A DNA stretch of 64,000 bases, taken from assembly GCF_030814835.1 (NCBI RefSeq), contig NZ_JAUSVS010000002.1:310001-374000 (forward strand), given 5' to 3'. The translations under genes and the position numbers were made by a program. Source of the DNA: Caulobacter ginsengisoli. Lineage in GTDB: Bacteria; Pseudomonadota; Alphaproteobacteria; Caulobacterales; Caulobacteraceae. This document shows, one piece after another, positions 19,748-29,004 of this stretch. Position 1 is the stretch's first letter. Each line of letters starts with the position of its first letter. The notes under the pieces were generated by a model. The model was not told where the DNA came from, made no database searches, and saw nothing but the letters and a program-made list of their open reading frames with translations.

Positions 19748-20461
19748 ATGCCTGTTGGGACTAACGGCACCAGTATCTATCGACCCGCGACCGCTCCTCC
19801 AGGAACGGTGTGCACTGGCAGCGGGATCGGGGTGACGGTGCGCGACGCACAAGGGCACGTTCTCTTTGTCATGGGATTGAACGACGGAAAAATATACTTT
19901 GGAGATCAATACTCAGATCCTCATCTGCCTACCGTTCAAGCCGCAACAATCGTAAATGGGCAGATGGTCGTGCCGCCTTCTGGGCCGACAATTGTCAATA
20001 TCGATGGCACAGATTATATCTTACTTTCCTATGAGATGGCGAACGGCCAAAGCCAAGTGATAAATATTCGCCTAAGTTTGTATGAAGATATAAGGGACGG
20101 GGGATTGGACGGGGCCATAGCAGTGGGTCTCATTGCAGCATCTTTTCTGGATGCGAGCACGGGGCTTATGCCTGGCATGCGCGACGCCGATCACGATGGA
20201 GATATTGATCTGAATGACGCCCAGGCAGTTCTTAGGGACATGTTTCTGGATGAGGCTGCCCGTCAACTTGACCAGGGTGACAGCGTCGATTCCCTAGCGT
20301 TTCAGGTTCTTGCCAACTCAGTGCCCGACGCCATCGGGCTGTTGGCAATCTTTGCGGATACTACGACCGGCGACCAGAACGAGCCAAGTGGTGGCGGAGG
20401 CGGTTCCGGTGGTGAAGGCGGTGGCGGCGGCGGTGATGGCGACTCGGGCTGGATCTTCTAG
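19748..20461 (+). CDS. EF-hand and poly-glycine protein of the AT-rich island
   Basis: A 237-residue protein I do not recognise. It lacks a classical signal peptide. The N-terminal half reads as beta-strands (GIGVTVRDAQGHVLFVMGL; GKIYFGD). Near residue 139-150 is a perfect EF-hand/dockerin-type loop DADHDGDIDLND with acidic residues at positions 1, 3, 5, 7, 9 and 12. The C-terminus is a poly-Gly/Ser/Asp tract that ends GDSGWIF, an acidic-hydrophobic tail like that of type I secreted proteins. Start ATG 19748 has GGGAGGG seven bases upstream. AT-rich like its neighbours. Secreted, calcium-dependent protein or precursor is the working guess. Confidence 0.7.
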   Translation: MPVGTNGTSIYRPATAPPGTVCTGSGIGVTVRDAQGHVLFVMGLNDGKIYFGDQYSDPHLPTVQAATIVNGQMVVPPSGPTIVNIDGTDYILLSYEMANGQSQVINIRLSLYEDIRDGGLDGAIAVGLIAASFLDASTGLMPGMRDADHDGDIDLNDAQAVLRDMFLDEAARQLDQGDSVDSLAFQVLANSVPDAIGLLAIFADTTTGDQNEPSGGGGGSGGEGGGGGGDGDSGWIF

Positions 20462-20476
20462 AATCTGCAGTGCGTT

Positions 20477-21103
20477 ATGCACCTAGTAGGCAATCGCGTG
20501 ACCGAGTCGCGAGAATACAAATTCTCGGTAGAGCGCGATATCATCGTGCCAGCGATTATGGTTTTTCCATTTCTCGTTGCCGTAGTTTGCATTTCTGCTG
20601 GCCTATATTTGTCGATTTTTTTCCTGCTGGGACCGCACCCTAGGCTTAACTTTGTTGTACCTGCAACCGCGATCTTTTTCCCATTTGCTGAAGAGATCGT
20701 AAGGGTCGCTATAATTCGAAGTCCGGCGATCCGATCAGAGGTCGGGGCTGCTACTATGGCCATTTGCATATGGGCGGCTGAGACTGCAGCTCGACTTTCC
20801 ACAAATAGAGAAAGCCCTAATGAAATCAAATTATTACTTCTATACGCGTCCTTAGGTCCTTTCGCGGTCCACTATGTCTCTAGTGTGCTTAATTTCAGAG
20901 CGAAAGGTCGAAGGTTTACCTGGGGTATCGCAGCTTTTCTGACTGGGTTCGTTCTGCACGCGACGCAATACGCTGTCACGAAAATGTTTGCGGACATCGA
21001 TTTGTATGTCTGGACCGTACCAACGACCGCCATGCTTCTCGTCGCGGCCGTAAACGCACCACAGATTCGCCGGTGGCGGCAAAAGGGTAGGCTTGCGGGA
21101 TAA
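20477..21103 (+). CDS. PrsW-like intramembrane protease candidate
   Basis: A 208-residue protein with about six membrane segments. It carries the pattern of PrsW/CPBP-type glutamate proteases: FPFAEEIVRV (about residues 72-81; the double-glutamate motif EExxR), a second membrane glutamate in WAAETAAR (about residue 101), a histidine in GPFAVHYV (about 134) and one in FVLHATQY (about 158). PrsW in Bacillus cleaves an anti-sigma factor inside the membrane; here the natural partners are the two preceding genes. It starts 15 nt after the previous stop, with a weak ribosome site, consistent with coupled expression. Family assignment by motif only. Confidence 0.6.
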   Translation: MHLVGNRVTESREYKFSVERDIIVPAIMVFPFLVAVVCISAGLYLSIFFLLGPHPRLNFVVPATAIFFPFAEEIVRVAIIRSPAIRSEVGAATMAICIWAAETAARLSTNRESPNEIKLLLLYASLGPFAVHYVSSVLNFRAKGRRFTWGIAAFLTGFVLHATQYAVTKMFADIDLYVWTVPTTAMLLVAAVNAPQIRRWRQKGRLAG

Positions 21104-21145
21104 TTGAAAAACGGGACGCCAGGACAGCGCCCCGTCTCTCAGAGA

Positions 21146-22105
21146 CTAGCGGGCCGTCAGATACGCCGACGACACCCAGCCGCGGTTGCCGTTCTCGTCA
21201 TCGACTTCCATCCAGACGCCGTTGCGGCCGCCGGTCGGATAGACGATGGCGCCGGTGCGCAGGGTCAGCACCACCGGTGAGGAGGGCGAGGGCTGCTGGC
21301 GCATCGGGATGGCCTGGGTGGTGACCTGGGCCGAAGGCGCCGCCGCGGACGTCTGAGCGCCGGTCGGGGCCTGGGTCTGCAGGTAGTTGATGAGATCGAT
21401 GAAGGCGTTGAAATAGGCGGCCGTGATGACCTTGCCGATCTCGGTGTTGCTATAGCCGCCGCCGGCAAGGGCGCCGCCGCCGGTGGTGCCCAGCAGGGCC
21501 CCGCCCGCGCCGAAGCCGATGTCGGTCTTCTTGGCCACGCCCTCGGCGACATAGAGCTGCTCGGTGGTCCGCGCATCGACCAGGGTGATGATCACCTGGG
21601 CTTCCGAGGACTTGGTCTGCAGCTTGCCGGCCAGGGCGCCGAAGCCGCCGGGCAGGAAGCTGCCGGCCACCGCGCCGATGTTGCTGCCGCCGGAGTTGGA
21701 GTTGGAATTGGCGATGTCGGGGACCAGGAAGAAGTCCGCCGCCTTGACCTGGCCACGGCCGATATTGCTGCCCTGCTGCAGGTCGCCGGAGGCCGCGAGG
21801 TCGCGCTCCTGGTCGCGCATGGCCAGGCCGCCGTTGCGGTCGACCATCCGCAGGCACCCGGAGCGGGCGGCGAACAGCTTGAGCAGGGCCTCGGGGCTGG
21901 AGAGGCCCAGCTGGGTCCACCAGCGGTTCTCCGGCTCCTGCACCGCCGCCGTGCCCAACGGCGCGGCGCATTTGGGCAGCTGGGGCGTGGCGGCGTTCTT
22001 CGGCGGCTTCTTGTCCATGCCGAATTGAGCGTAGGCGGGCGTGGTGACGGCCAGCCCGCTCAGGATCAGGCTGACAGTAGCGACGGCGGTGGTGATTTTG
22101 CGCAT
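21146..22105 (-). CDS. Exported CsgG-like / SH3-domain protein
   Basis: A 319-residue protein with a signal peptide (cleavage after AYA about residue 25) and a good ribosome site (GGAGGGG two bases upstream) that fixes the start at 22105. The middle (about 90-215) resembles CsgG-type curli/holdfast secretion-lipoprotein folds: LKLFAARSGCLRMVDR, then AEAQVIITLVDARTTEQLYVAEGVAKK. The C-terminus (about 255-319) is a bacterial SH3 domain (MRQQPSPSSPVVLTLRTGAIVY...GNRGWVSSAYL). Together they suggest a periplasmic or outer-membrane-associated assembly protein. There is no lipobox cysteine. Its function here is unknown. Confidence 0.78.
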   Translation of the reverse strand: MRKITTAVATVSLILSGLAVTTPAYAQFGMDKKPPKNAATPQLPKCAAPLGTAAVQEPENRWWTQLGLSSPEALLKLFAARSGCLRMVDRNGGLAMRDQERDLAASGDLQQGSNIGRGQVKAADFFLVPDIANSNSNSGGSNIGAVAGSFLPGGFGALAGKLQTKSSEAQVIITLVDARTTEQLYVAEGVAKKTDIGFGAGGALLGTTGGGALAGGGYSNTEIGKVITAAYFNAFIDLINYLQTQAPTGAQTSAAAPSAQVTTQAIPMRQQPSPSSPVVLTLRTGAIVYPTGGRNGVWMEVDDENGNRGWVSSAYLTAR

Positions 22106-22275
22106 GGCCCCTCCGGGGAATTGGCGTGCTTCAACTGGAAAACAGCCCGCCCGGGCTCCCGACTTCCACGAGCGGGTGGCGGACCCATACACCCGGGCCG
22201 CCGAACACTGTGCGGGAAGACTAGCCGCACTCTGCCCCGCCGTCTCCCCAGTTTTGGGGGGCCAGTTTGAGGGGC

Positions 22276-24126
22276 TCAGCCGGTGGCGACCAGCTCGGCC
22301 ATCTCCCGCGGATGGGAGATATAGAGCATCAGGCCGGCGCGCGGCATCTTGACGAAGCTGGCGTTCGGCAGGTCGCCGAACACCCGCTCCACACCCTCCA
22401 GGGCCAGGGTGGCGCCCTCGACCACCAGCCAGCGCTCGCCGCCGATCCCCTCGGGCACCCGCCAGCCGCGGGCGTAGGCGGCGTGCTCGTCGGCGAAGCC
22501 GCGGCAGGATCTGGCGCTCATCGCCTGGGCCTCGCGCACCATGTAGTCGAGGATGCCGGGCTGCTCGAGCGCCTCGCGGTCGGCGAGATTGTCCTTGAGG
22601 GAATTGCGCAGGGTCGTGCGCACCAGGTCGCTGCGGGTCTGGCGGCGCAGCATCTCCGAGAACACCCCGATCAGGTCCGGATTGGCCAGGAAGGCCCGGA
22701 AGATGGAGTTCATCATCCCGCCCGCGGCCAGGCGCTCATGGGCCGGCCACTTGCCGTTGACGACGATGCCGCGGATGACGCGCAGGGGATAGCGGGCGGC
22801 GAAGGTCAGGCCGGCGGCGACGGCGCCGTCGCGGGCCAGCATGATGACCCGGGGAATCTTCAGCGCATCCAGGATGGCGGCCATGTCGGCGGCGGCGGTC
22901 TCCAGGATGTCGCCGATGGCCGGGTCGGTCAGGCCAAAGCCCGGCCGCTGCGGCACGATGGGCCGGAAGCCCTTGGCCTGCAGGGCGGCGACGAAGGGGC
23001 GGGTCAGGTTGCGCCCGGTGGCCTGGCCGTGCAGCACGAACAGCGCCTGGCCACTGCGTGGCCCATAGTCGGTGAAGGCCACCCGCCGCTCGCCGGGCGC
23101 GACCAGCACTCTCAGGCGGCCGCCCGGATCGTGGTCGGACACCACCGATTCGGCGTTGGAGATCATCGCCGCCAGCGAACTGGTCTCGACCGACAGGCGG
23201 ACCAGGTCCTTGGCCTTGTTGACCCCGGTCTTGGCGAACACCGCCTTGAGTTGGCCGCGCACGGTGGCTTCCTTGACCCCCAGGTCGGCGGCGACCTCGC
23301 GGGCGGTCAGGCCCCGGGCGAAGGCCGCCGCGGCCCGCGACTCGGCCGGGGTGGCGCCGAACGAGGCGGCCAGGGTGGCTTCGATGTCGGGGGAGGGCGG
23401 ATGGTCGCCGCAGATCAGGTCCATCATCTTGCGGACCAGTTCGGGCGAGCGCTTGGCCCCGGCCTTGCGCATGGCCTTCTTCAGGGCCTCGCGGGCGGTC
23501 TCGCGGCCGACGCCGATCTGGGCGGCGGCCGCCTCCAGGTTGGGCGAATCGAGCAGGGCCTCGGCCAGGCGCGCCTCCAGCGGCGTCAGGCCATAGGCCT
23601 CGGCCGCCCGCTGGGTCAGCTCGCTGGAGCGCGAGGGGGAGAAGCCCAGCAGCACCACGCGCCGGCCGCCGTCCCGCAGCATGGTGCGGCAGGCCTCGGG
23701 CATCGGCCAGCCCGCCGTCATCTCGGCCAGGCCCGCGCAGCAGGCGATGGCGTCGCCGTCCCGCGCCTCGACCAGACCCGAGACCTGGCCGTTCTTCAGC
23801 GCCAACCGGATCAGGCGGCGGAAGGCGGGCGTATCGCTTGGCACGCCGAACCAGTCGCGAAAACCCCTGTCGGTATAGAGGGTCTGGCCGTCGGCCGAGA
23901 CCACGGCGCTAACCAGGCCCGAGGCCGGGGCATGGGTGGCGAAGGCGGCGGCGGCCGGCGAGGCGACGATCTCGCTGAGCACCACGGCCAGCCGTTCCGG
24001 CTCGTGCAGGGCGGTGGTTTCCAGGGAGGGCCAGGCGTCGAACAGCGCCTGGGTCGGCCAGCCTTCGGCCGTCCGATACGCCAGGGTTTCCGGCCAGCTT
24101 CGTTCGGCCGTCTTGAGACTCGGCAT
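22276..24126 (-). CDS. LuxR-type HTH protein with C-terminal alpha/beta-hydrolase-like domain
   Basis: A 616-residue protein with an N-terminal PAS-like region (about 1-170), two consecutive LuxR-like helix-turn-helix segments (LTPLEARLAEALLDSPNLEAAA; then RGLTAREVAADLGVKEATVRGQ), and a C-terminal alpha/beta-hydrolase domain (about 335-616). The hydrolase is degenerate: the nucleophile elbow reads LARDGAVA with an aspartate, and the position of the catalytic histidine has AGLMLYI. So the domain may bind a ligand rather than hydrolyse it. The start is ATG 24126 (a GTG one codon earlier is equally possible). It probably regulates a nearby or distant target gene. Confidence 0.8.
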   Translation of the reverse strand: MPSLKTAERSWPETLAYRTAEGWPTQALFDAWPSLETTALHEPERLAVVLSEIVASPAAAAFATHAPASGLVSAVVSADGQTLYTDRGFRDWFGVPSDTPAFRRLIRLALKNGQVSGLVEARDGDAIACCAGLAEMTAGWPMPEACRTMLRDGGRRVVLLGFSPSRSSELTQRAAEAYGLTPLEARLAEALLDSPNLEAAAAQIGVGRETAREALKKAMRKAGAKRSPELVRKMMDLICGDHPPSPDIEATLAASFGATPAESRAAAAFARGLTAREVAADLGVKEATVRGQLKAVFAKTGVNKAKDLVRLSVETSSLAAMISNAESVVSDHDPGGRLRVLVAPGERRVAFTDYGPRSGQALFVLHGQATGRNLTRPFVAALQAKGFRPIVPQRPGFGLTDPAIGDILETAAADMAAILDALKIPRVIMLARDGAVAAGLTFAARYPLRVIRGIVVNGKWPAHERLAAGGMMNSIFRAFLANPDLIGVFSEMLRRQTRSDLVRTTLRNSLKDNLADREALEQPGILDYMVREAQAMSARSCRGFADEHAAYARGWRVPEGIGGERWLVVEGATLALEGVERVFGDLPNASFVKMPRAGLMLYISHPREMAELVATG

Positions 24127-24283
24127 CACACCAACCCGGCGTCCCCGACCGGACGCACAGCCTTTCTAGTAGCCCAGTATGGGTCATCGCAAAACAACGT
24201 CAGATGAACGGAATGCCGCCAAGTCCCCAAATCGGGCAGTTGGAGCGGGGGTATGATCAGATTTTCTGCGTGGCCAAGGGCTC

Positions 24284-24299
24284 AAACGCTTGTTTAAAC
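24284..24299. promoter_or_regulatory. Palindrome upstream of the OYE gene
   Basis: AAAC-GCTT-GTTT (24284-24295) runs into GTTTAAAC (24292-24299) about 25 nt upstream of the OYE start. AAAC/GTTT palindromes of this shape are common TetR-family operators; no TetR gene is in this window, so this is only suggestive. Confidence 0.3.
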
Positions 24300-24323
24300 G
24301 GCGGTAACAACTGGAGAGCCCGC

Positions 24324-25418
<1,095 letters not shown>

Positions 25419-25440
25419 AGCTTGAGAACCCTCCCTCCCT

Positions 25441-25471
25441 CGGGTCGGGCGGGCCGGGCAGGCCCGACCCG
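25441..25471. terminator. Hairpin between convergent genes
   Basis: CGGGTCGGGC (25441-25450) pairs with GCCCGACCCG (25462-25471) over 10 bp with an 11-nt loop, flanked by CCTCC/GGAGG. It lies between the tail-to-tail OYE and SMP-30 genes and probably serves both. Confidence 0.65.
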
Positions 25472-25497
25472 GGGGAGGAGGAAGGGAGAAACAAGGA

Positions 25498-26409
25498 TTA
25501 AGCGTTGAAGTTCAGCTTCAGCCCCGGCCTCGGCCACTTCGCCTTGTAGAGTTTCCCCGTCCCCGACGCGGTGATCCACGCCGTCCGCATGTCATCCCCC
25601 CCGAACACGATGTTGGTGCAGAGGATGTCCGGGAACGGATAGTGCTCGGTCGTGCCGTCCTCGTCGAAGGCGGTGACGCCGCCGTTGATGATGGTGGCGA
25701 CACAGACCTTGCCGCCGGCCTCGACCGCCAGGCTGTCCAGCAGCTGGTAACCCGGCAGGTTGCAGACCACCCGGCCCGGCTGAAACGGAGGCCCCTCGGC
25801 CAGCTGGCCGACGCCCGACACATCGAAGCCCCAGAGGCGGCCCAGCTGGGTGTCGGCGACATAGACCGTCTTCTCGTCGGGCGAGAGGCCGATGCCGTTG
25901 GGCGAGATCAGGCCGTCCCGCTGGCGGGTGATGCTCTTGCCGTCGGCGGTCGCGTAATAGACCCCGCCGAACTTGCGGCCCTCGGGCGTCGAGCAGCCGT
26001 GATCGCTGAACCAGAAGCCGCCGTTCTTGTCGAAAACGATGTCGTTGGGTCCGATCAGCCGGCGGCCCTCGCAGGCGTCATAGACCGTCTCGACCTTGCC
26101 CGACTTGATGTCGACCTTCTGGATCATGCCGCCGGTGTGGCTGGGTGGGGTCGGGCCGGGGATCAGCAGGCCCTGGACCTCGTGAAACTGAAACGATCCG
26201 CCGTTGTTGGTCACCCAGATCTTGCCGTCCGGGCCGATGGCCGCGCCGTTGGGTCCGCCGCCGGTCTCAGCCACCGTCTCCTTTTTGCCGTCGGGGGTGA
26301 CGCGGGTCAGCCGCTGGCCGGCGATCTCGGTCAGGATGATCGAGCCGTCGGCCATGGCGATGGGGCCTTCGGGGAATTCGAAACCTTCGGCGACCAGTTC
26401 GATGTCCAT
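25498..26409 (-). CDS. SMP-30 / gluconolactonase-like protein
   Basis: A 303-residue six-bladed beta-propeller of the SMP-30/gluconolactonase/LRE family, hydrolysing lactones with a divalent metal. Typical features are EFPEGPIAMADGSIILTE near the start with the first metal-ligand Glu, GPNGAAIGPDGKIWVTNNGG, GPNDIVFDKNGGFWFSDHG, ISPNGIGLSPDEKTVYVADT and DSLAVEAGG. No signal peptide is present, so it is cytoplasmic. The substrate cannot be told; many relatives act on sugar lactones or on aryl-lactones of lignin breakdown. Confidence 0.88.
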   Translation of the reverse strand: MDIELVAEGFEFPEGPIAMADGSIILTEIAGQRLTRVTPDGKKETVAETGGGPNGAAIGPDGKIWVTNNGGSFQFHEVQGLLIPGPTPPSHTGGMIQKVDIKSGKVETVYDACEGRRLIGPNDIVFDKNGGFWFSDHGCSTPEGRKFGGVYYATADGKSITRQRDGLISPNGIGLSPDEKTVYVADTQLGRLWGFDVSGVGQLAEGPPFQPGRVVCNLPGYQLLDSLAVEAGGKVCVATIINGGVTAFDEDGTTEHYPFPDILCTNIVFGGDDMRTAWITASGTGKLYKAKWPRPGLKLNFNA

Positions 26410-26474
26410 GGGTGTTTCCTGCCGTTTATCGTTGGCCGGAATTGAACCCGCTGACCCAGAGGCAACGCAAGAGC

Positions 26475-26993
26475 CTAGCGGCGCTCCAGCACCCGAAAAG
26501 TCCAGTCGCAGTCGTCGCCCTCGCCGGCGGGGTGGAAATCGCGGCGAACCTCGGTCCAGCCGGCTTCGTCGAAGTCGGGCAGGCGGACATCACCCTCGGG
26601 GGCCATGTCGATCTCCGAGATGTAGATCCGCCTGGCCTTGGGCAGGGCCATGGCGAACAGAGCCGCCCCGCCGATCACGCAGACCTCGTCGACCCCGTCA
26701 TCCTCGGCCTGCTCGCGGCCGATCTGGATGGCCTCGGAGAAGTCCTCACAGACCACGGCCCCGTGCGGCTCGAACGAGCCGTCGCGGGACAGCACGATGT
26801 TCATGCGGCCCTTCAGCGGGCGGACATGCAGGCTGTCCCAGGTCTTGCGGCCCATGATCACCGGCTTGCCGAAGGTCAGCTCCTTGAACAGCTGCATGTC
26901 CGACTTCAGCCGCCAGGGCAGGTCGCCATCCCGCCCGATGACGCCATTGCGGCCGCGGGCGACCGGGCCGAGGGTGAGGATGGGATGGCTCAA
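26475..26993 (-). CDS. folA: Dihydrofolate reductase
   Basis: A 172-residue NADPH-dependent reductase restoring tetrahydrofolate after thymidylate synthesis. Visible hallmarks are [19 protein letters not shown] (Met20-loop region with DLPW), [20 protein letters not shown], and [14 protein letters not shown] near 115. The start is TTG at 26993, which overlaps the thyA stop (TTGA), so translation is coupled. A 172-residue length is normal. Directly follows thyA, the gene whose product makes its substrate. Confidence 0.93.
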   Translation of the reverse strand: MSHPILTLGPVARGRNGVIGRDGDLPWRLKSDMQLFKELTFGKPVIMGRKTWDSLHVRPLKGRMNIVLSRDGSFEPHGAVVCEDFSEAIQIGREQAEDDGVDEVCVIGGAALFAMALPKARRIYISEIDMAPEGDVRLPDFDEAGWTEVRRDFHPAGEGDDCDWTFRVLERR

Positions 26994-27838
26994 ACCGCGA
27001 TCGGCGCCTTGATGCCGGGGTGGGCCTGATAGCCCTCGAGCTTGAAGTCCTCGTATTCGAACGCGAACAGGTCGCTACGCGGCGACAGGGTCATGGTCGG
27101 GAAGGCGTAGGGCTCGCGCCGAAGCTGCTCCTTCGCCTGGTCCAGGTGGTTCAGATAGAGGTGGGCGTCGCCGAAGCTGTGCACGAACTCGCCGGGCTTC
27201 AGGCCCACCACCTGGGCGACCATCAGGGTCAGCAGGGCGTAGCTGGCGATGTTGAACGGCACCCCTAAGAAAACGTCGGCGCTGCGCTGGTAGAGCTGGC
27301 AGGAGAGCTTGCCGTCGGCGACGAAGAACTGGAACAGGCAGTGGCAGGGCGGCAGGGCCATGTCGTCGACATCCGCCGGGTTCCAGGCGCTGACGATGTG
27401 GCGGCGGCTGTTGGGGTTGGTCTTGAGGCTCTCGATCAGGGCCGAGATCTGGTCGATGACCCGGCCGTCCGGCGCGGTCCAGCTGCGCCACTGCTTGCCG
27501 TAGACGGGGCCCAGTTCGCCTTCGGCGTCGGCCCATTCGTCCCAGATGCTGACGCCCCGGTCCTTGAGCCAGCGGACATTGGTCTCGCCGCGCAGGAACC
27601 ACAGCAGTTCGATGATGATCGACTTCAGATGCAGCTTCTTGGTGGTCAGCAGCGGAAAGCCCTGGGCCAGGTCGAAGCGCATCTGCCGGCCGAAGACCCC
27701 CAGCGTGCCCACGCCCGTGCGGTCGCCCCGCTCGACGCCATTGGCCATGATGTCGGCCAGCAGGCCCAGATACTGCCGCTCCGGATGGTCCGGGGCGGCG
27801 TGGGGTGGCGCGGCGATAACGGGGGCGATGGCGTTCAC
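26990..27838 (-). CDS. thyA: Thymidylate synthase ThyA
   Basis: A 282-residue enzyme methylating dUMP to dTMP with methylenetetrahydrofolate. Hallmarks are [37 protein letters not shown], the catalytic cysteine in [10 protein letters not shown], and [22 protein letters not shown]. The start is the GTG at 27838, since the upstream frame is unconserved. It forms an operon with folA by a 4-nt overlap. Its folate product links it to the metF/metH pathway at 4-10 kb, although these lie on the other strand. Confidence 0.95.
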   Translation of the reverse strand: MNAIAPVIAAPPHAAPDHPERQYLGLLADIMANGVERGDRTGVGTLGVFGRQMRFDLAQGFPLLTTKKLHLKSIIIELLWFLRGETNVRWLKDRGVSIWDEWADAEGELGPVYGKQWRSWTAPDGRVIDQISALIESLKTNPNSRRHIVSAWNPADVDDMALPPCHCLFQFFVADGKLSCQLYQRSADVFLGVPFNIASYALLTLMVAQVVGLKPGEFVHSFGDAHLYLNHLDQAKEQLRREPYAFPTMTLSPRSDLFAFEYEDFKLEGYQAHPGIKAPIAV

Positions 27839-28008
27839 GGCGCTCGTCCAAGGGAGTCGATGCGCGGAGGATACCCGCGATTCGCGCGATATTCGCCGGT
27901 CGCGAACAGCCTGCGGCGAATCATCCACAACTTCGAGCCGCTTGTCTGCCCGGCCGTCCTGGCTGAACATGCCGGAAAGCCTGGTCAGAAGGTTAGGGGG
28001 AAGACGTC

Positions 28009-28293
28009 ATGGTGATTTGGTTCGCGTTGCTTCTGTTTTCGGTGGGCGATGATCCAGCCGCCACCGCACCGGCGGCCCCGGCCGTCCTAGCCGCCGCCCC
28101 CGCCGCTGCTCCAGCGCCGGCTGCGCCGGATGACCCCAACCGAGTGGTCTGTGTCAAGGAACCCCAGGCCGGCACTCTCTTCACCCGCAAAATCTGCCAC
28201 ACCCGCGAGGAGTGGAAGAAGCTGCAGGAAGACCGGCGGCGTAACGCCGACCGTCTGCTCGACACAGACAGCAACCGCACCAGAAGCGAATAG
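28009..28293 (+). CDS. Small exported protein with paired cysteines, unknown
   Basis: A 94-residue protein with a short hydrophobic N-terminus (VIWFALLLFSVG), an Ala/Pro linker, and a compact C-terminal part VVCVKEPQAGTLFTRKICH followed by TREEWKKLQED, with two cysteines that may pair in the periplasm. I do not recognise a named family. The start ATG 28009 follows GGGGGAAG. It ends 5 nt from the convergent DUF924 gene. Confidence 0.68.
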   Translation: MVIWFALLLFSVGDDPAATAPAAPAVLAAAPAAAPAPAAPDDPNRVVCVKEPQAGTLFTRKICHTREEWKKLQEDRRRNADRLLDTDSNRTRSE

Positions 28294-28297
28294 ACCG

Positions 28298-28852
28298 TCA
28301 GCCGGCGAAGCCGCCCTCATCCAGGAAGGCCTGCTCCTCGGCGGTGGTCTCGCGGCCCAGCGCCCGATTGCGGTGCGGGAAGCGGCCGAATTTCTCGATA
28401 ATGTCGCGGTGCATCACCGCCCATTTCAGCGTCTCGGCGTCGCCGGTGCGGTCGCGATGAGCCTCGCAGAGCCGCACCGACAGGTCCTGGTCGGCCATCA
28501 GCTCGGAATGCTCGAACGGCAGGTAGAAGAACGGCCGCAGGCTGGGCTCGACGCCAAGATCCAGGTCGTCCTGGGTGGCGGCCCGGGCGATCTGCCGGGC
28601 CAGGGGGTCGGTGGCGAAGGCATGGGCGCTGCCCCGGAACAGGTTGCGCGGGAACTGATCCAGCAGGATCAGCAGGGCCAGAGCCCCCTCCGCCGTGGAG
28701 CGCCAGGCGTCGTACCTGCCTTGGGCGGCGGCGAAATGGGTGGCCTCGAACTTCAGGCGGATGGCCTGGTCGAAGGCGTCGTTCTTGGCGAACCACTTCT
28801 TGGGTCCGGCGCTGGTCCAGAAGCCGACAACATCGTTGGGAACCGCCGCCAT
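28298..28852 (-). CDS. DUF924 family protein
   Basis: A 184-residue all-helical protein of the DUF924 family. Signatures include VVGFWTSAGPKKWFAKNDAFD at the start (present as VVGFW...KKWF), LALLILLDQFPRNLFRGSA and LRPFFYLPFEHSEL. Members adopt a TPR-like helical fold and have no known biochemical role. It is transcribed convergently with the small exported protein and divergently from the RcnB-like gene. Confidence 0.9.
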   Translation of the reverse strand: MAAVPNDVVGFWTSAGPKKWFAKNDAFDQAIRLKFEATHFAAAQGRYDAWRSTAEGALALLILLDQFPRNLFRGSAHAFATDPLARQIARAATQDDLDLGVEPSLRPFFYLPFEHSELMADQDLSVRLCEAHRDRTGDAETLKWAVMHRDIIEKFGRFPHRNRALGRETTAEEQAFLDEGGFAG

Positions 28853-29004
28853 GACCGCCTCCTCGCCCCCCGCTTCGCGTTACGCATAGTCCCGCCCAAT
28901 CCGTCGCTCAAATCGTTCAAGTTCGGTTCACAATGAAAAGCGCAATCACCATTTCAAGGGACAAGAGCAGGGCCGACCGTCGGGGCGGCTCCAGGAGAAG
29001 AGAG

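Noticed and set aside
22106-22275. Possible small gene or RNA between the CsgG-like and LuxR-like genes
   Set aside because: Only a short CCCCA/TGGGG hairpin near 22245-22260 is seen; no supported frame or U-run.
22267-24207. 646-residue frame on the plus strand
   Set aside because: Mirror of the LuxR-hydrolase gene; no start signal and no domain.
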